A DNA stretch of 64,000 bases from Paenibacillus phyllosphaerae (GCF_014192105.1 NZ_JACHXK010000005.1:1-64000); one strand, 5' to 3'; positions 14,857-24,869 are shown, counted from the first letter of the stretch. Translations and numbers: made by a program. The notes: a model not told the origin generated them from the letters alone.

Positions 14857-16014
14857 CTACTCCTTTCTTTCCTCCGCATTAATGGGGATATGGATCGTAA
14901 TCTTCGTCCCCTCGTCAATGGTCGATTCGATTTCCAGCCTCCCCTCAACCAGTTCCACCCGCTCTCTCATCCCAATCAGTCCGAAATGGGCGCTGTCCTT
15001 GCGGGCTTCCACTTTGTCGACATGGAATCCTGCGCCGTTATCTCGAACGACGATTTTCACCATCTGCGCCTGGTAGGTAATTTCCAGTGATACGAAGGAA
15101 GGATTGGCATGCTTGAAAGCGTTGCTGAACGCTTCCTGAACCATTCGATAAATACCGGCTTCCATCGCGGAAGGCAGCCGTATTTCTCTGCCGACCGTGT
15201 CGAATATGGTCCGGATTTTGGTTTTCTCCTCAAAATCCTGCACATATTTGCGAAGCGTCGGTACCAGTCCCAGATCATCCAAGGCCATCGGACGCAGATT
15301 GAATATAATTTTGCGGATCTCCTCTAAACCGGAGCGTACTTGTTTTTTCAAGTCTATTAATTCTTCCTGCACAATTTGAAATTCCTGCTTGTGCAGCATT
15401 CTTTCCGCAATTTCCGTCCTAAGAACTAGATTGGCCATCGACTGGGCCGGGCCGTCATGGATCTCGCGCGCGATCCGTTTCCGTTCTTCTTCCTGGGCCA
15501 GAATGATCTTCATGCCGATGAGTTGGCGATTCTTGGCCGATTCCAGGATGCGGGTCACATGATTCAGATCCCCGGACAGGTACTCGAGCACGACATTGAT
15601 CTGGGAGGCGATCGTCTCTGCCCGTTCGATCGATTGTTCAATATTGCGCACGCGCTTCTGCAGATCGTCCCTGCGGGCCCGGAGATACGTCTCCTTCTCG
15701 CGGAACACCATCAGATCCAGCTGCAGCTGCGTGGCCTTCTCATACGCGCTCTTAATATCTTCTTCCTTATAACGTACAAAATCCCGGCTAACCTCGGTCA
15801 GCCGGATACGGGCACGTCGGTAATCGATCTCCAAACGGTCTACCTTATCGATAATTTCACTGGTCTCGGCCAGGACGTCCGTTAGCTCCTGACCGAGGGT
15901 GAACAGCTCCTTGCGTGCGGATTCGCATATTTCATATACTTGGTATTTGCTTTCTTCCATGACGTGAACCGCGTTCTTGATTACGCGATCGATATCATTA
16001 ATGCGATAATCCAT
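14857..16014 (-). CDS. degS: Sensor histidine kinase DegS
   Basis: 385-aa cytosolic kinase without membrane segments. The N-terminal two thirds is the DegS sensor coiled coil (long heptad-rich helices up to about residue 175). The HisKA_3 box follows (AQEEERKRIAREIHDGPAQS, phosphoacceptor His near 189) and then the HATPase domain with FSNAFKHANPSFVSLEITYQ and DNGAGFHVDK, ending in LIGMRERVELVEGRLEIES. It phosphorylates DegU, encoded 3 nt downstream. ATG at 16014. A candidate promoter lies 40-70 nt upstream. Confidence 0.97.
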   Translation of the reverse strand: MDYRINDIDRVIKNAVHVMEESKYQVYEICESARKELFTLGQELTDVLAETSEIIDKVDRLEIDYRRARIRLTEVSRDFVRYKEEDIKSAYEKATQLQLDLMVFREKETYLRARRDDLQKRVRNIEQSIERAETIASQINVVLEYLSGDLNHVTRILESAKNRQLIGMKIILAQEEERKRIAREIHDGPAQSMANLVLRTEIAERMLHKQEFQIVQEELIDLKKQVRSGLEEIRKIIFNLRPMALDDLGLVPTLRKYVQDFEEKTKIRTIFDTVGREIRLPSAMEAGIYRMVQEAFSNAFKHANPSFVSLEITYQAQMVKIVVRDNGAGFHVDKVEARKDSAHFGLIGMRERVELVEGRLEIESTIDEGTKITIHIPINAEERKE

Positions 16015-16055
16015 GTTGGCATCGGCTCACTTTCCCCAATAATCGCATTGTTCCT

Positions 16056-16083
16056 ATCATAGCACAGATGCCGCGCTTTTCGA
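16056..16083 (-). promoter_or_regulatory. Candidate sigmaA promoter of degS-degU
   Basis: TCGAAA (16083-16078), a 16-base spacer and TATGAT (16061-16056) on the minus strand, about 40 nt before the degS ATG. It lies in the 72-nt gap after the preceding gene, which shows no terminator. Confidence 0.5.
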
Positions 16084-16086
16084 CTA

Positions 16087-18774
16087 TTATTCGACAGTAA
16101 TTGTTTTGGCTTTTGCATTCCAGCCGACTGTAAGTCCCAGTTGCTCCGATACAAGACGGATCGGCACCATCGTTCTGCCGTTTCTCGAGATCGGCGCAAT
16201 TTCCGAGCTTAGCCGTTTGCCGTCAAGCAGGAATGACTTTTGGCCTATCCACATCTCCAGCAAATGACCGCCTCGCAGGACCGATACGCGCTTCGCTGTC
16301 TGATCCCAGCCAATGGTCGCGCCCATCGCGTCCGTGACGAATCGAAGCGGCAGATACGTCGTCCCGTTCAGCGCAACCGGAGCCGCGTCGAGCTTCATCG
16401 CTTGACCGCCAACCGTCGCGGCTTGGGAACCGAGCGTCAGGACGATCTTGCTCTTCGTCGGGGATGTTACCGTAGCCGGATATTGCAAAGTCAGGTTGTC
16501 GAACGACAGCTGGCCAGTCAGCGCCCGCTCGTCTTGTCCTTCCTCTAAGGAAGCGACGTACAAACGCTTCAGCTTAAGCGGGTAGGTCACATTGGACGGT
16601 ACGTCCGCCTTCAGCTGCTTCCAGCCGTTCCAGGTGACTTTGTCCGCCAGCGTTACCGGGTAGGCTTTGCCGGCGGCATCCGTAAATTCGGCCCGCACCC
16701 AGTTCACGCTGCCATCGCCGTATACGTCGACCGTCATCGTCGATGGCTTGCCTTCAATCGCTACGCCTGTGCCGTTCATCACCGCATAGGCCGCTTTGGT
16801 GCCGGATGTCACTTTGGAGAAATCATAGTTCAATTGGAGCGCCTGGCCGGTGCTTGATCCTTCCAACCCCGTCACAAGTCCTGCACTGCCTGTTACAGCA
16901 TTCGTGCCGGAGTACGAAATTGAGTACGTCGAACTATCAAAATCGATAAATTTCTTATTCGTCCCTGCCGTTAGCACGAGTGGAGCGGAGAAACCGTCGT
17001 AACGCGCGATCGCGTATCCTTCCGTCTTGCCTGCACCGATGGCGCTAATTGTAAGTTTGCCATCCTTAACGGCACCGGTAAATCCGCTTAGCTCCCACTT
17101 GACCGATTGCGCCGGAAGGGTGAATTTGCGGCCGTCGAGCAATGTCGCCGTGACCGGCACGGCGAATGTTTTGCCTGCCTCAAGAACAGGCGAACTCGCT
17201 TCGACCGACAGCTGGGCAATCTGGTCGCTGCCGATAATCTCCACCGACAGCTGATCCTTCACGCTGCCCGATACCGCGGTGAACGTCGTTTTGCCCGCCT
17301 TGGCCGCTGTATAGGTACTCCCGCTGAACGTGCCGAGACCGGTGGCATCCTTCCAGGTCGCCGCCACTTGCGCCGTATCGATGGGATTGTAGTACGTATC
17401 ATACCCTTTGAGGGAATAAGAAGCCTGCTGACCGATGAACAACACCGTGCTGCCGCTTGCCTTGAGGCCTCTCAGCTGGCCGGCCGGCGCTGTCGTGAAC
17501 ACGCCGATGCCGTTAGCGACGGCGCGCTGCGAGCTATTCTCCGTCGGATGAGCGAGCGTCGTCTCCGTCTCGCCGAGTGGTCTTGCAATCATGGTCGTCG
17601 AGCCCCCGCCGTCCAGATTAACCCCTTTCCAGACGCCGATCTTCACCATCGCTTGCTGCAGTTCCTTCAACGTCATGCCATCGCTCGATCCCACGTCTTC
17701 CACGGTAATGAGGTAGGCCTTGCTGTTGTCCTGGGAATAGCCTACAGCGGTCCTGGAGCGCTCGTAAGCGCCGCTAATGCCGCTTGTGTCCCGCGTGAAC
17801 GCAGAAGCCTTCCCTTGGTCCACGAGCAGCGTGTGCCCTCCGACGAGCATCTGCAGCGACGATGGGTCCACCTTCTGGTTCGTCGATTGCGCAATTAGCG
17901 AATAGTCGGCCGTCACCGGCTGCCCGACCTGCAGATGCTCGCGAACGAACTGAGCAGCCTTGCCGTGCGTACGCAGAATGTAGCCGTTCACCGGCGGAAC
18001 TCCCGCGATCATCGAGTTCTCGGCGATTTGCTGCACGACGCCGTCTACTACCAGCACTTCCGTCGGAGTCGTGGAGCTATCCTTCGCGTCAGGACGCGAT
18101 GCCGTCCAGGCGCTCGTATAGATATACATTGCATTGGCATGGCTATAACCATTGTCCGGCTCGGTCGTGTACGCGCCTTTGTTCAAGCCAGCGAGCGGGA
18201 ACGTCGAACCGTCGGCTGCCGTAACCAGCCCGTCGAAGGTGAACAGATCGACGATCGGCTTGCGATCGGCCGTAATCGCGAATGCATACATGCCGCTAAG
18301 CTTGGACGTACTCGATACGAGCGTGCCGCTGATCACCTCTGCTCCGATCGGGTTGCCCTTGCCATTGGTTGTATTGAAGAAGTCGGCATTCACGCCGGCC
18401 ACCGCGCCGCTGTTCTTCACCATCGAGCCGACGGAGGCGGTGCCCGTTACCGTGCCCTGCTTGCCATTCATCACGTTCAATTGTACATAAGGGTTCGTCA
18501 GATCGACTTCAATGACGTGAACATTGGACGTATCTCCGTCACTCTTGGTCCATTGGTAATGGATCAGCTTAGCGCCTGACGTAATCATCTCCTCGCTCTG
18601 CTTGACCAGCTGCTGCGTTACGGCTGCAGTCGCCGCATACGTGCTGCTGACCGGAAGAACGAGTGTAATAGGTTGAATAAGAAGCGCGGTTCCAAGCGCT
18701 GCAACGAGCAGCTTCTTGCCTGCGCGAAATTGTTCTATCTGTACAGTTGCCCTTTGGGTAGGTTTTCTATTCAT
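16087..18774 (-). CDS. Exported phosphodiester glycosidase domain protein with C-terminal copper-amine-oxidase-like domains
   Basis: 895-aa exported protein. A signal peptide (ALGTALLIQPITLVLPVSST, cleavage after AAT-like site near residue 48) is followed by a NAGPA/phosphodiester glycosidase domain (NVMNGKQGTVTGTASV..., GVNADFFNT, then WKGVNLDGGGSTTMIARP and ANGIGVF near 390-430). A beta-rich middle follows with a bacterial Ig-like segment (LFIGQQASYSLKGYD). At the C-terminus are two copper amine oxidase N1-like repeats (LNGTTYLPLRFVTDAMGATI and RNGRTMVPIRLVSEQLGLTV), which in Paenibacillus serve as wall-associated modules. Such proteins act on cell-wall or exopolysaccharide glycans; the substrate here is unknown. 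ATG at 18774 with GGGAGAG upstream. Confidence 0.85.
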   Translation of the reverse strand: MNRKPTQRATVQIEQFRAGKKLLVAALGTALLIQPITLVLPVSSTYAATAAVTQQLVKQSEEMITSGAKLIHYQWTKSDGDTSNVHVIEVDLTNPYVQLNVMNGKQGTVTGTASVGSMVKNSGAVAGVNADFFNTTNGKGNPIGAEVISGTLVSSTSKLSGMYAFAITADRKPIVDLFTFDGLVTAADGSTFPLAGLNKGAYTTEPDNGYSHANAMYIYTSAWTASRPDAKDSSTTPTEVLVVDGVVQQIAENSMIAGVPPVNGYILRTHGKAAQFVREHLQVGQPVTADYSLIAQSTNQKVDPSSLQMLVGGHTLLVDQGKASAFTRDTSGISGAYERSRTAVGYSQDNSKAYLITVEDVGSSDGMTLKELQQAMVKIGVWKGVNLDGGGSTTMIARPLGETETTLAHPTENSSQRAVANGIGVFTTAPAGQLRGLKASGSTVLFIGQQASYSLKGYDTYYNPIDTAQVAATWKDATGLGTFSGSTYTAAKAGKTTFTAVSGSVKDQLSVEIIGSDQIAQLSVEASSPVLEAGKTFAVPVTATLLDGRKFTLPAQSVKWELSGFTGAVKDGKLTISAIGAGKTEGYAIARYDGFSAPLVLTAGTNKKFIDFDSSTYSISYSGTNAVTGSAGLVTGLEGSSTGQALQLNYDFSKVTSGTKAAYAVMNGTGVAIEGKPSTMTVDVYGDGSVNWVRAEFTDAAGKAYPVTLADKVTWNGWKQLKADVPSNVTYPLKLKRLYVASLEEGQDERALTGQLSFDNLTLQYPATVTSPTKSKIVLTLGSQAATVGGQAMKLDAAPVALNGTTYLPLRFVTDAMGATIGWDQTAKRVSVLRGGHLLEMWIGQKSFLLDGKRLSSEIAPISRNGRTMVPIRLVSEQLGLTVGWNAKAKTITVE

Positions 18775-18885
18775 GATGCTTGCAACTCTCCCATCTCGCG
18801 AAATCTACAAGTTAATAGACTCCGACTATGGCCTAAAAGTTACGGTCGATAGAAACCCTCTATCATCTATCAAGCTATCAATAAG

Positions 18886-18925
18886 AAAAAGCTATCTCCC
18901 CTTCGTAGAAGGAAAGATAGCTTTT
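18886..18925 (-). terminator. Terminator after the 1449-aa SLH gene
   Basis: A long hairpin AAAAGCTATC...GATAGCTTTTT with an inner CCTTC/GAAGG stem, followed by TTTTTC on the minus strand. It begins 30 nt after the stop codon. The remainder of the 180-nt gap (18775-18885) shows no clear promoter for the gene at 18774. Confidence 0.88.
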
Positions 18926-18954
18926 CACATCCTGTATGGCACATTGCGAGTGGA

Positions 18955-21900
18955 TTAGATATCGAGGAAACCGAGCGTATCGAGCAAACGCTTGATCATT
19001 AAGACCGCTTCTGCCCGCGTCGCATTCGCTTTTGCCCCGAAGGTACCATCCGACATCCCGTTAATGACTCCGAGCTGCACGGCTTTGGCCACATCTACCT
19101 GTGCCCAAGAGCCGATCTTCCCGCTATCGCTGAATCGCTTCAAGAGCGAAGACGCATTGGTCGACAAGTCGAATTTCTCGCCCGCTACTTCTGCCGCCCG
19201 AATCATCATCGTCGCCATCTGTTCGCGCGTAACCGGACTATTCGGCATAAAGGTACCATCGGTCATTCCGTTAATAATGCCGGCTTTCGAAGCGGCCCCG
19301 ATATAAGCGGCGGCTGCACTGTTCGTGTCTACGTCCTTGAAGACGGCCGCAGCCGTTTTGTCCCCCGACAGACCTAAGCCTTTGGAAATATAGGCGGCAA
19401 ACTCGGCGCGCGTGATGGAGGCTTTCGGCGCGTACGTCGTGAGCGACCGTCCCTCCACGATATATTTGTTCGCCAGCAGCAGAATATCGTTCCGCGCCCA
19501 GTGCGTGCCCAAATCCGTGTAGGTGACATTGCCTTTAATGACGGCATAAGCGCTGTTGCCTTGACGCTGGAACGTTACGGTGGACTCGCCATCCGTCGTC
19601 TCCACATGCGTCGGCGCATAAGACAGCTTCTCGGTTACCGGGTCATACCATACCACGGCCGTCTGGCGCGTATCGAGCGTAGAACCCGTCGCGATCGACC
19701 GCGTCGTATAGCCCGTGAAGCTCTCGATCTTCGTCTGCTTGCCGTTATACAGCACGTAAGTCTCGAAGTTCATCGGACCGGCAAGCAACTGGGAGCCCGC
19801 TGCGCTAATCGCGGTCGTAAGCGGCGCTGTCAGCGCGTTGTTTCCCGAATCGATCGTAATGAGCAGCGATCCGGTGCTCGCGATGTTCGAAGTGATCGTG
19901 GTGAAATCCACGTACTTGAACGGTACCTCGTACGAGATATCGTCATATACCACCGCGAACGAAGCATCCGGCTCGTCGATTAGCTTATCCTTAATCGTCT
20001 GCAGCGGTATTGCTACGCTGCCCGCCGCCTCCGTGTCCGGCACTTCGAAGAAGACTTTCGGCTCGCTCTCGAGCGAATCGAGCATATCGAATGCGCCTTT
20101 CAGCTTACCGGAAGAGATCGAATAGCGGTTGATTGTTTTCCCACCTGGCGACGTCTCGGGTGAAGTCGAGGCCGTCTGCACTTTCAGGCCAATCCCTTCG
20201 CCTGTTGGACTAGCTGTAAAATCGCTCGTCGGATCGTCCGCCCATGTCGTCTGGTTCGCGACCGCCAGATCCGTGAACGAATCGGCGATGACGCCGCTTG
20301 CGGAACGAAGCAGTATCGTCGACGGGTTATAGGTCAGTCTGACGGTATCGCCGATCGCGATCGGCGTCGACAGCGTCAGCGTTACTTTCGACGTGCTAAT
20401 CTCGACCGCGGATACGAGACGCACCGAACTGTTCGCTTTCACCGTGAATTGCGAAGCGAGCGGTACATAGCTGCTATCGAGATTCGAGGAGAAGGAAACC
20501 GTCACCTTCTCTCCTTTGGCAATCGCGCCCGTCACCGCTATTGTGGACGAAGTTGTTCCGCTTGCATCCACATTGGCGAACGATTCAGCCGGGTTACCGG
20601 CTGTGTCGGTCAGATACGGATCTTTGCGCGTATAGCTGACTTTCACCGTCTGGCCCGTGCTTGCCGCCGATGCCAGCGTCAATTTCACCTCATAGCCCGT
20701 GATCGTTACACTCGTAACGGCACGTGAGGCCCCGTCGACGAGCACGGTATACGCCGTAATCGATGGCTTGTTGCTCGTGCTTAGCGACTCGTTGTAGGTG
20801 AGCGTGATCGTATCGCCTGCCAGCGATGCGTTCTTCAGCACCGGAGCCGTCGTGTCGATACCGTTCAAGATTTGATAGTTGCTGAACGAAGCCAACGCAT
20901 TATCCGAAAGGTCATACAGCGGATAAGATCCTTTGGAATACGAGACGGTTACCGTCTGCGCGGCCGTCACATCATTGCCGGTTAACGTAATGAGCACCAC
21001 GTTCGACGAACCGGTTACCGTCGAGATCGAGCGGGTCGAACTCGCGACCTTGACGCTGAATTGGCGATAGGCATAGGTGCTTAAGTCCTGAAGTTCTTCG
21101 CTGAAAATCAGCGTGATCAAGTTGCCGGTTACCGAACCGCTCAGCAAGGTCGGCGGCGTCGCATCGGCTTGGTTCACGACCGTCTCGTTCGAGATGGTCG
21201 ACGCCGTCGATCCGTTAAGGTTGCGGATCGGATTCGCACCGACCGAGTACGAGAGTCTCACCTTTTGCCCGGAGATGACGGAACTTGCTAAGGTGAGATA
21301 GACGATCTTGCCGCTGACGGATACGCCAGTGACCGCTCGGCTCGCGCTATTGACGGTGACATAGAAGTTCGCCGTCGACGGTACGGACGTCGTGTCCAGC
21401 GACTGATTGTAGGTAATGGCGATTTTGCTCGTGCCCACCATAGCAATCGAAGTCACCGAAGGCGTACCGGAAGACGAGCCGGTCTTGAACGCCCATTGAT
21501 AGGCATTCAGAATGCCGTCGAACGTATTGCCATTCAGATCGGTTACGGCATCGGCCGCGATCTCGATATAATAGTTCGTATTCGCCGTGAGCGCGCTCTC
21601 CGGCGTGATCAGCAATCGGCGGTTGTTTGTCGAATCCGCTGCAATCGTTGCCTTCATATAACTTGTCGTGGACCTGCGGACTTTGGCCGTTGTATCCGGG
21701 TCGCCAACGAGCGTAATCGGCTCGCTGAAGGTCACCTCCAGCGTATTGCCCGAGATGGCCACATCCGTCTCATTGTTGGCCGGGGACAGCGTCACAATCG
21801 TCGGCTTGGTCGTATCATCGGACACCATGAACGTCCATGCGCTGGTGCTCGTAATGCCTGCATAATAGTTACCATTGGCATCGCGGAACGCTTGAGAGCC

Positions 21901-23304
21901 GATCTGTACATAATAAGTCGATCCCAGCTTCAGCGCAGCGCTTGGCTTAACCGTAATCGTCGTCGTGCCGCCGCCGCTTACTTGTGAAGAAGTAACCGGG
22001 ATGGAAGCTGCCGTCGTGCTGCCTGTCTTGATGACGATATCGCCCGTGCTCTGGTAAACCGGTTCACTGAAGGTCAGCGTCAATGTAACGCTTGTCGTGG
22101 ACACGGTACCTGTAGGCGTCTTATCGGTCAAAGTCGGCGCCGTCGTATCGCTGGTAACCCCTGTCGTGAAATTCCATACGGAGGCGTCCAGGATACCTTC
22201 GTACTGCAGCGAAGCCGTCGTCGCATCCCGTAATGCGCCGGCATCCACCATGATGTAGTATCCAGTGTTCGCTGTCAGGTTCGAGCTTGGGTCCCACGTT
22301 ACCGTCGAACCACTGACCGAGACGGACGAGCTCGTCACACTCACTTGTTGGACGATGCTGTTGTCCGCGATTTTTTTAATATACAAGTAGCCGCTGCCTT
22401 TGGAGACCGGTTGGGCAAAGGTCAGCGAAAGATTCGTATCGACGCTTACCGCATAAGCGTTATCTGCCGGCAAGAACGTTGGGGTACCAATTGGCGGACC
22501 CGCCGTTACGAAACGCCAGTCATTCGTGCTAAGGCCGTCGTAGCGATTGCCCGACGCATCCACGAACGCCGTGCTCGGAACGAGAATCTCATACGTATGA
22601 TTCGACTGCAACCCTTGCGGCGGGGTAATCGTGATCGAACTCGTACTAATGCCTGTTACATAGGAGGACGTCACTGCGAACGTCTGCGTATAATTGCTAT
22701 TCGTTACATCTCGAATGGTGATCGTTCCGGTATCGGAGTACACCGGCTCGCTGAAATTAAGGGTAAGCGTCGTATTAATCGACACATTCGTACCGCTCTG
22801 CGCCGGAGCATGCGAAGATAACGTCGGTTTCGTCTGATCGACGAATTGGACTGTCGTGAAGTTCCATGCAGCGGAACCCATCATGCCCGTATATTCTCCC
22901 CCGTCATCCGTACTCGCGAATGCGCCTGGATCAAGCGTAATGTAATACGCGGTTCCAAGTGCCAGATCTTTCGACGGATTGACGGTGACGACATTCGCGC
23001 TTGCCGAGTTGATCGACACGCGGGAGCTGCTCACCGCAATGCTTTCGTATTCGGTATTATCGCTTGCTTTATAAATGGTAATCGTCGGACTACCGCTTCC
23101 TTTGCGCACGGTTTTATCAAACGTAATGATGAAGTTCGCATCCACCGCGACATTCGTTGCATTATCCGATGGCGAGACGCTCAATATTGATGGACCTGTT
23201 GCGGCCATAACCGTTCCTGTGTTCACGATTGCGCCGATTCCGCATTGGATTAGCATAAGCATCGCTAACCCTGCCATCAACCATTTCCGATTCCTAAGCA
23301 ACAA
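18955..23304 (-). CDS. S-layer homology protein with Big_5/SWM-type repeats
   Basis: 1449-aa exported protein. A signal peptide (MLLRNRKWLMAGLAMLMLIQ) precedes about five Big_5-like repeats (PSDNATNVAVDANFIITFDK; APAQSGTNVSINTTLTLNFS; further copies ending WNFTTG / WTFMVSDD / WAFKTG) to about residue 610. Several SWM-type repeats follow (AYTVLVDGASRAVTSVTITG, with LTLASAASTGQTVKVSY), then a non-repetitive domain with a T-x-Y-A-P-T-H-V segment. Three SLH domains end the protein (RAEFAAYISKGLGL, GIINGMTDGTFMPNSPVTRE, GVINGMSDGTFGAKANATRA). SLH domains bind pyruvylated wall polymer; CsaB is in this window. The start is TTG (23304, or the next TTG) after GGGGAGGG. Probably a surface adhesin or scaffold. 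Confidence 0.92.
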   Translation of the reverse strand: MLLRNRKWLMAGLAMLMLIQCGIGAIVNTGTVMAATGPSILSVSPSDNATNVAVDANFIITFDKTVRKGSGSPTITIYKASDNTEYESIAVSSSRVSINSASANVVTVNPSKDLALGTAYYITLDPGAFASTDDGGEYTGMMGSAAWNFTTVQFVDQTKPTLSSHAPAQSGTNVSINTTLTLNFSEPVYSDTGTITIRDVTNSNYTQTFAVTSSYVTGISTSSITITPPQGLQSNHTYEILVPSTAFVDASGNRYDGLSTNDWRFVTAGPPIGTPTFLPADNAYAVSVDTNLSLTFAQPVSKGSGYLYIKKIADNSIVQQVSVTSSSVSVSGSTVTWDPSSNLTANTGYYIMVDAGALRDATTASLQYEGILDASVWNFTTGVTSDTTAPTLTDKTPTGTVSTTSVTLTLTFSEPVYQSTGDIVIKTGSTTAASIPVTSSQVSGGGTTTITVKPSAALKLGSTYYVQIGSQAFRDANGNYYAGITSTSAWTFMVSDDTTKPTIVTLSPANNETDVAISGNTLEVTFSEPITLVGDPDTTAKVRRSTTSYMKATIAADSTNNRRLLITPESALTANTNYYIEIAADAVTDLNGNTFDGILNAYQWAFKTGSSSGTPSVTSIAMVGTSKIAITYNQSLDTTSVPSTANFYVTVNSASRAVTGVSVSGKIVYLTLASSVISGQKVRLSYSVGANPIRNLNGSTASTISNETVVNQADATPPTLLSGSVTGNLITLIFSEELQDLSTYAYRQFSVKVASSTRSISTVTGSSNVVLITLTGNDVTAAQTVTVSYSKGSYPLYDLSDNALASFSNYQILNGIDTTAPVLKNASLAGDTITLTYNESLSTSNKPSITAYTVLVDGASRAVTSVTITGYEVKLTLASAASTGQTVKVSYTRKDPYLTDTAGNPAESFANVDASGTTSSTIAVTGAIAKGEKVTVSFSSNLDSSYVPLASQFTVKANSSVRLVSAVEISTSKVTLTLSTPIAIGDTVRLTYNPSTILLRSASGVIADSFTDLAVANQTTWADDPTSDFTASPTGEGIGLKVQTASTSPETSPGGKTINRYSISSGKLKGAFDMLDSLESEPKVFFEVPDTEAAGSVAIPLQTIKDKLIDEPDASFAVVYDDISYEVPFKYVDFTTITSNIASTGSLLITIDSGNNALTAPLTTAISAAGSQLLAGPMNFETYVLYNGKQTKIESFTGYTTRSIATGSTLDTRQTAVVWYDPVTEKLSYAPTHVETTDGESTVTFQRQGNSAYAVIKGNVTYTDLGTHWARNDILLLANKYIVEGRSLTTYAPKASITRAEFAAYISKGLGLSGDKTAAAVFKDVDTNSAAAAYIGAASKAGIINGMTDGTFMPNSPVTREQMATMMIRAAEVAGEKFDLSTNASSLLKRFSDSGKIGSWAQVDVAKAVQLGVINGMSDGTFGAKANATRAEAVLMIKRLLDTLGFLDI

Positions 23305-23342
23305 CTTTCCCTCCCCAAATAAACATTTACGTTAAAACACCT

Positions 23343-23370
23343 AGTATAATTGTCGGTCAATCGCGAGCAA
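23343..23370 (-). promoter_or_regulatory. Candidate sigmaA promoter of the 1449-aa SLH gene
   Basis: TTGCTC (23370-23365), a 16-base spacer and TATACT (23348-23343) on the minus strand, about 40 nt before the TTG start. It lies between the metK terminator and the gene. Confidence 0.6.
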
Positions 23371-23390
23371 AAATGAAGGTTTAAACGCAA

Positions 23391-23423
23391 AACAACCGTC
23401 CCCAGCTTCCGGAGACGGTTGTT
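23391..23423 (-). terminator. Terminator after metK
   Basis: AACAACCGTC (23391-23400) pairs perfectly with GACGGTTGTT (23414-23423). TTTTG follows on the minus strand. It starts 10 nt after the metK stop codon. Confidence 0.85.
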
Positions 23424-23432
23424 CGTATCTTC

Positions 23433-24641
23433 TTATGCGTTCACTTGTGCGTCTGCTTTCAGCTGCTCAGCCTTGTCGACGCGTTCCCAAGGAAGGTCGA
23501 TGTCGGTGCGGCCGAAGTGGCCGTATGCTGCTGTCTTGCCGTAGATCGGACGGCGAAGGTCGAGCATCTTGATGATGCCGGCCGGACGAAGATCGAAGTT
23601 CTTCTGGATGACTTCAACCAAAGTCTCTTCGCTTACTTTGCCAGTGCCATACGTATCCACGTTGATGGATACCGGGTTAGCAACGCCGATTGCGTAAGCA
23701 AGCTGGATTTCGCATTTGTCTGCAAGACCCGCTGCAACGATGTTCTTCGCTACATAACGAGCTGCATAAGCTGCGGAACGGTCAACTTTCGTTGGATCCT
23801 TACCGGAGAACGCGCCGCCGCCGTGGCGTGCATAACCGCCGTACGTGTCAACGATGATCTTACGGCCTGTAAGACCTGCGTCGCCTTGTGGTCCGCCGAT
23901 TACGAAACGGCCCGTAGGGTTGATGAAGTATTTGGTCTCAGCATCGAGCCATTCAGCCGGTACGACCGGCTTGATAACATGCTCCATGATGTCCTTCTGG
24001 ATTTGCTCCAGCGATACTTCTTCAGCATGCTGCGTGGATACGACGATCGTATCGACACGAACTGGCTTGCCGTCCACATACTCAATCGTTACTTGTGTCT
24101 TACCGTCCGGACGCAGGTATTCAAGCGTCTCGTTCTTACGCACTTCCGACAGGCGGCGTGCGATACGGTGGGACAGCGCGATTGGCAGCGGCATCAGCTC
24201 AGGCGTCTCGTTCGTTGCGAAACCGAACATGAGGCCTTGGTCGCCAGCGCCGATGTCTTCGTTCTCTTCGCGGATGTTCTTGCCTTCGCGGGATTCGATC
24301 GCTGCGTTAACGCCTTGCGCGATGTCAGCGGATTGCTCGTTAAGCGAAGTCAATACTGCGCAAGTTGTCGAGTCGAAGCCGAATTTCGCACGTGTATAAC
24401 CGATCTCTTTGATCGTGCGGCGAGCGATCGCCGAGATATCCACGTAGTCTGCACGGCTGCTGATCTCGCCAATAACGAGAACGAGGCCCGTAGCAACGGA
24501 TACTTCACAAGCTACGCGCGCGTATGGGTCTTGCTCGAGGAACGCATCAAGTACCGCGTCCGAGATTTGGTCACATATCTTATCGGGATGTCCTTCCGTG
24601 ACCGATTCCGAAGTAAACAAGTGCCGTCCTTTAATCGACAT
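23433..24641 (-). CDS. metK: S-adenosylmethionine synthetase
   Basis: 402-aa enzyme making S-adenosylmethionine from methionine and ATP. It opens [21 protein letters not shown], has the hexapeptide GAGDQG (in [14 protein letters not shown]) and the P-loop-like [19 protein letters not shown]. Length is standard (about 400 aa). ATG at 24641 with AGGAGG 12 nt upstream. It is a single-gene unit with its own terminator. The roughly 300-nt upstream gap carries no recognisable SAM-I (S-box) riboswitch, which controls metK in B. subtilis; instead it holds a structured repeat shared with the S-layer and mbl leaders. Confidence 0.99.
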   Translation of the reverse strand: MSIKGRHLFTSESVTEGHPDKICDQISDAVLDAFLEQDPYARVACEVSVATGLVLVIGEISSRADYVDISAIARRTIKEIGYTRAKFGFDSTTCAVLTSLNEQSADIAQGVNAAIESREGKNIREENEDIGAGDQGLMFGFATNETPELMPLPIALSHRIARRLSEVRKNETLEYLRPDGKTQVTIEYVDGKPVRVDTIVVSTQHAEEVSLEQIQKDIMEHVIKPVVPAEWLDAETKYFINPTGRFVIGGPQGDAGLTGRKIIVDTYGGYARHGGGAFSGKDPTKVDRSAAYAARYVAKNIVAAGLADKCEIQLAYAIGVANPVSINVDTYGTGKVSEETLVEVIQKNFDLRPAGIIKMLDLRRPIYGKTAAYGHFGRTDIDLPWERVDKAEQLKADAQVNA

Positions 24642-24763
24642 CTGTTTCTCAACCTCCTGCTGCTCAAAATAAAGGTAAGTATGAAGAATAGTTCATGCAG
24701 GCGCTAGGTTACAATAGAGACGTTCTTCGCTCATGCATGATTCATGGTGAGTATTTCGCGTCC

Positions 24764-24844
24764 AAGGTGAATCGGCTGAGCCGTCAATGGTGGCGGAGCG
24801 CGCTTCACTCCGGAGAAATATAAACTTTCTTATATTTCAAAAAA
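24764..24844 (-). repeat. Structured intergenic element, copy 1 (metK leader)
   Basis: Two adjacent foldable units. Unit 1: GTGAA (24767-24771) pairs with TTCAC (24804-24808), with inner GCT/AGC and GCC/GGC helices. Unit 2: after the linking CTCCGGAG, GAAATATAA (24815-24823) pairs with TTATATTTC (24830-24838). The same CCGGAGAAAT core followed by a stem closing on ATTT recurs at about 32190 and 51400. It lies about 125 nt before the metK start. It does not match any RNA family I know. Confidence 0.7.
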
Positions 24845-24849
24845 TCAAC

Positions 24850-24869
24850 CTTTTCCGGTTGGAAAAGGT
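24850..24869 (-). terminator. Hairpin, possible terminator of the SASP gene
   Basis: CCTTTTCC and GGAAAAGG form a perfect 8-bp stem with a 4-nt loop. On the minus strand TTGATTTTTTG follows, so the T-run begins 4 nt after the stem. It is about 70 nt past the SASP stop and immediately before the structured element of metK. Confidence 0.55.

Noticed and set aside
23445-24707. 420-codon open frame on the plus strand
   Set aside because: Antisense shadow of metK, no ribosome-binding site and no family resemblance.
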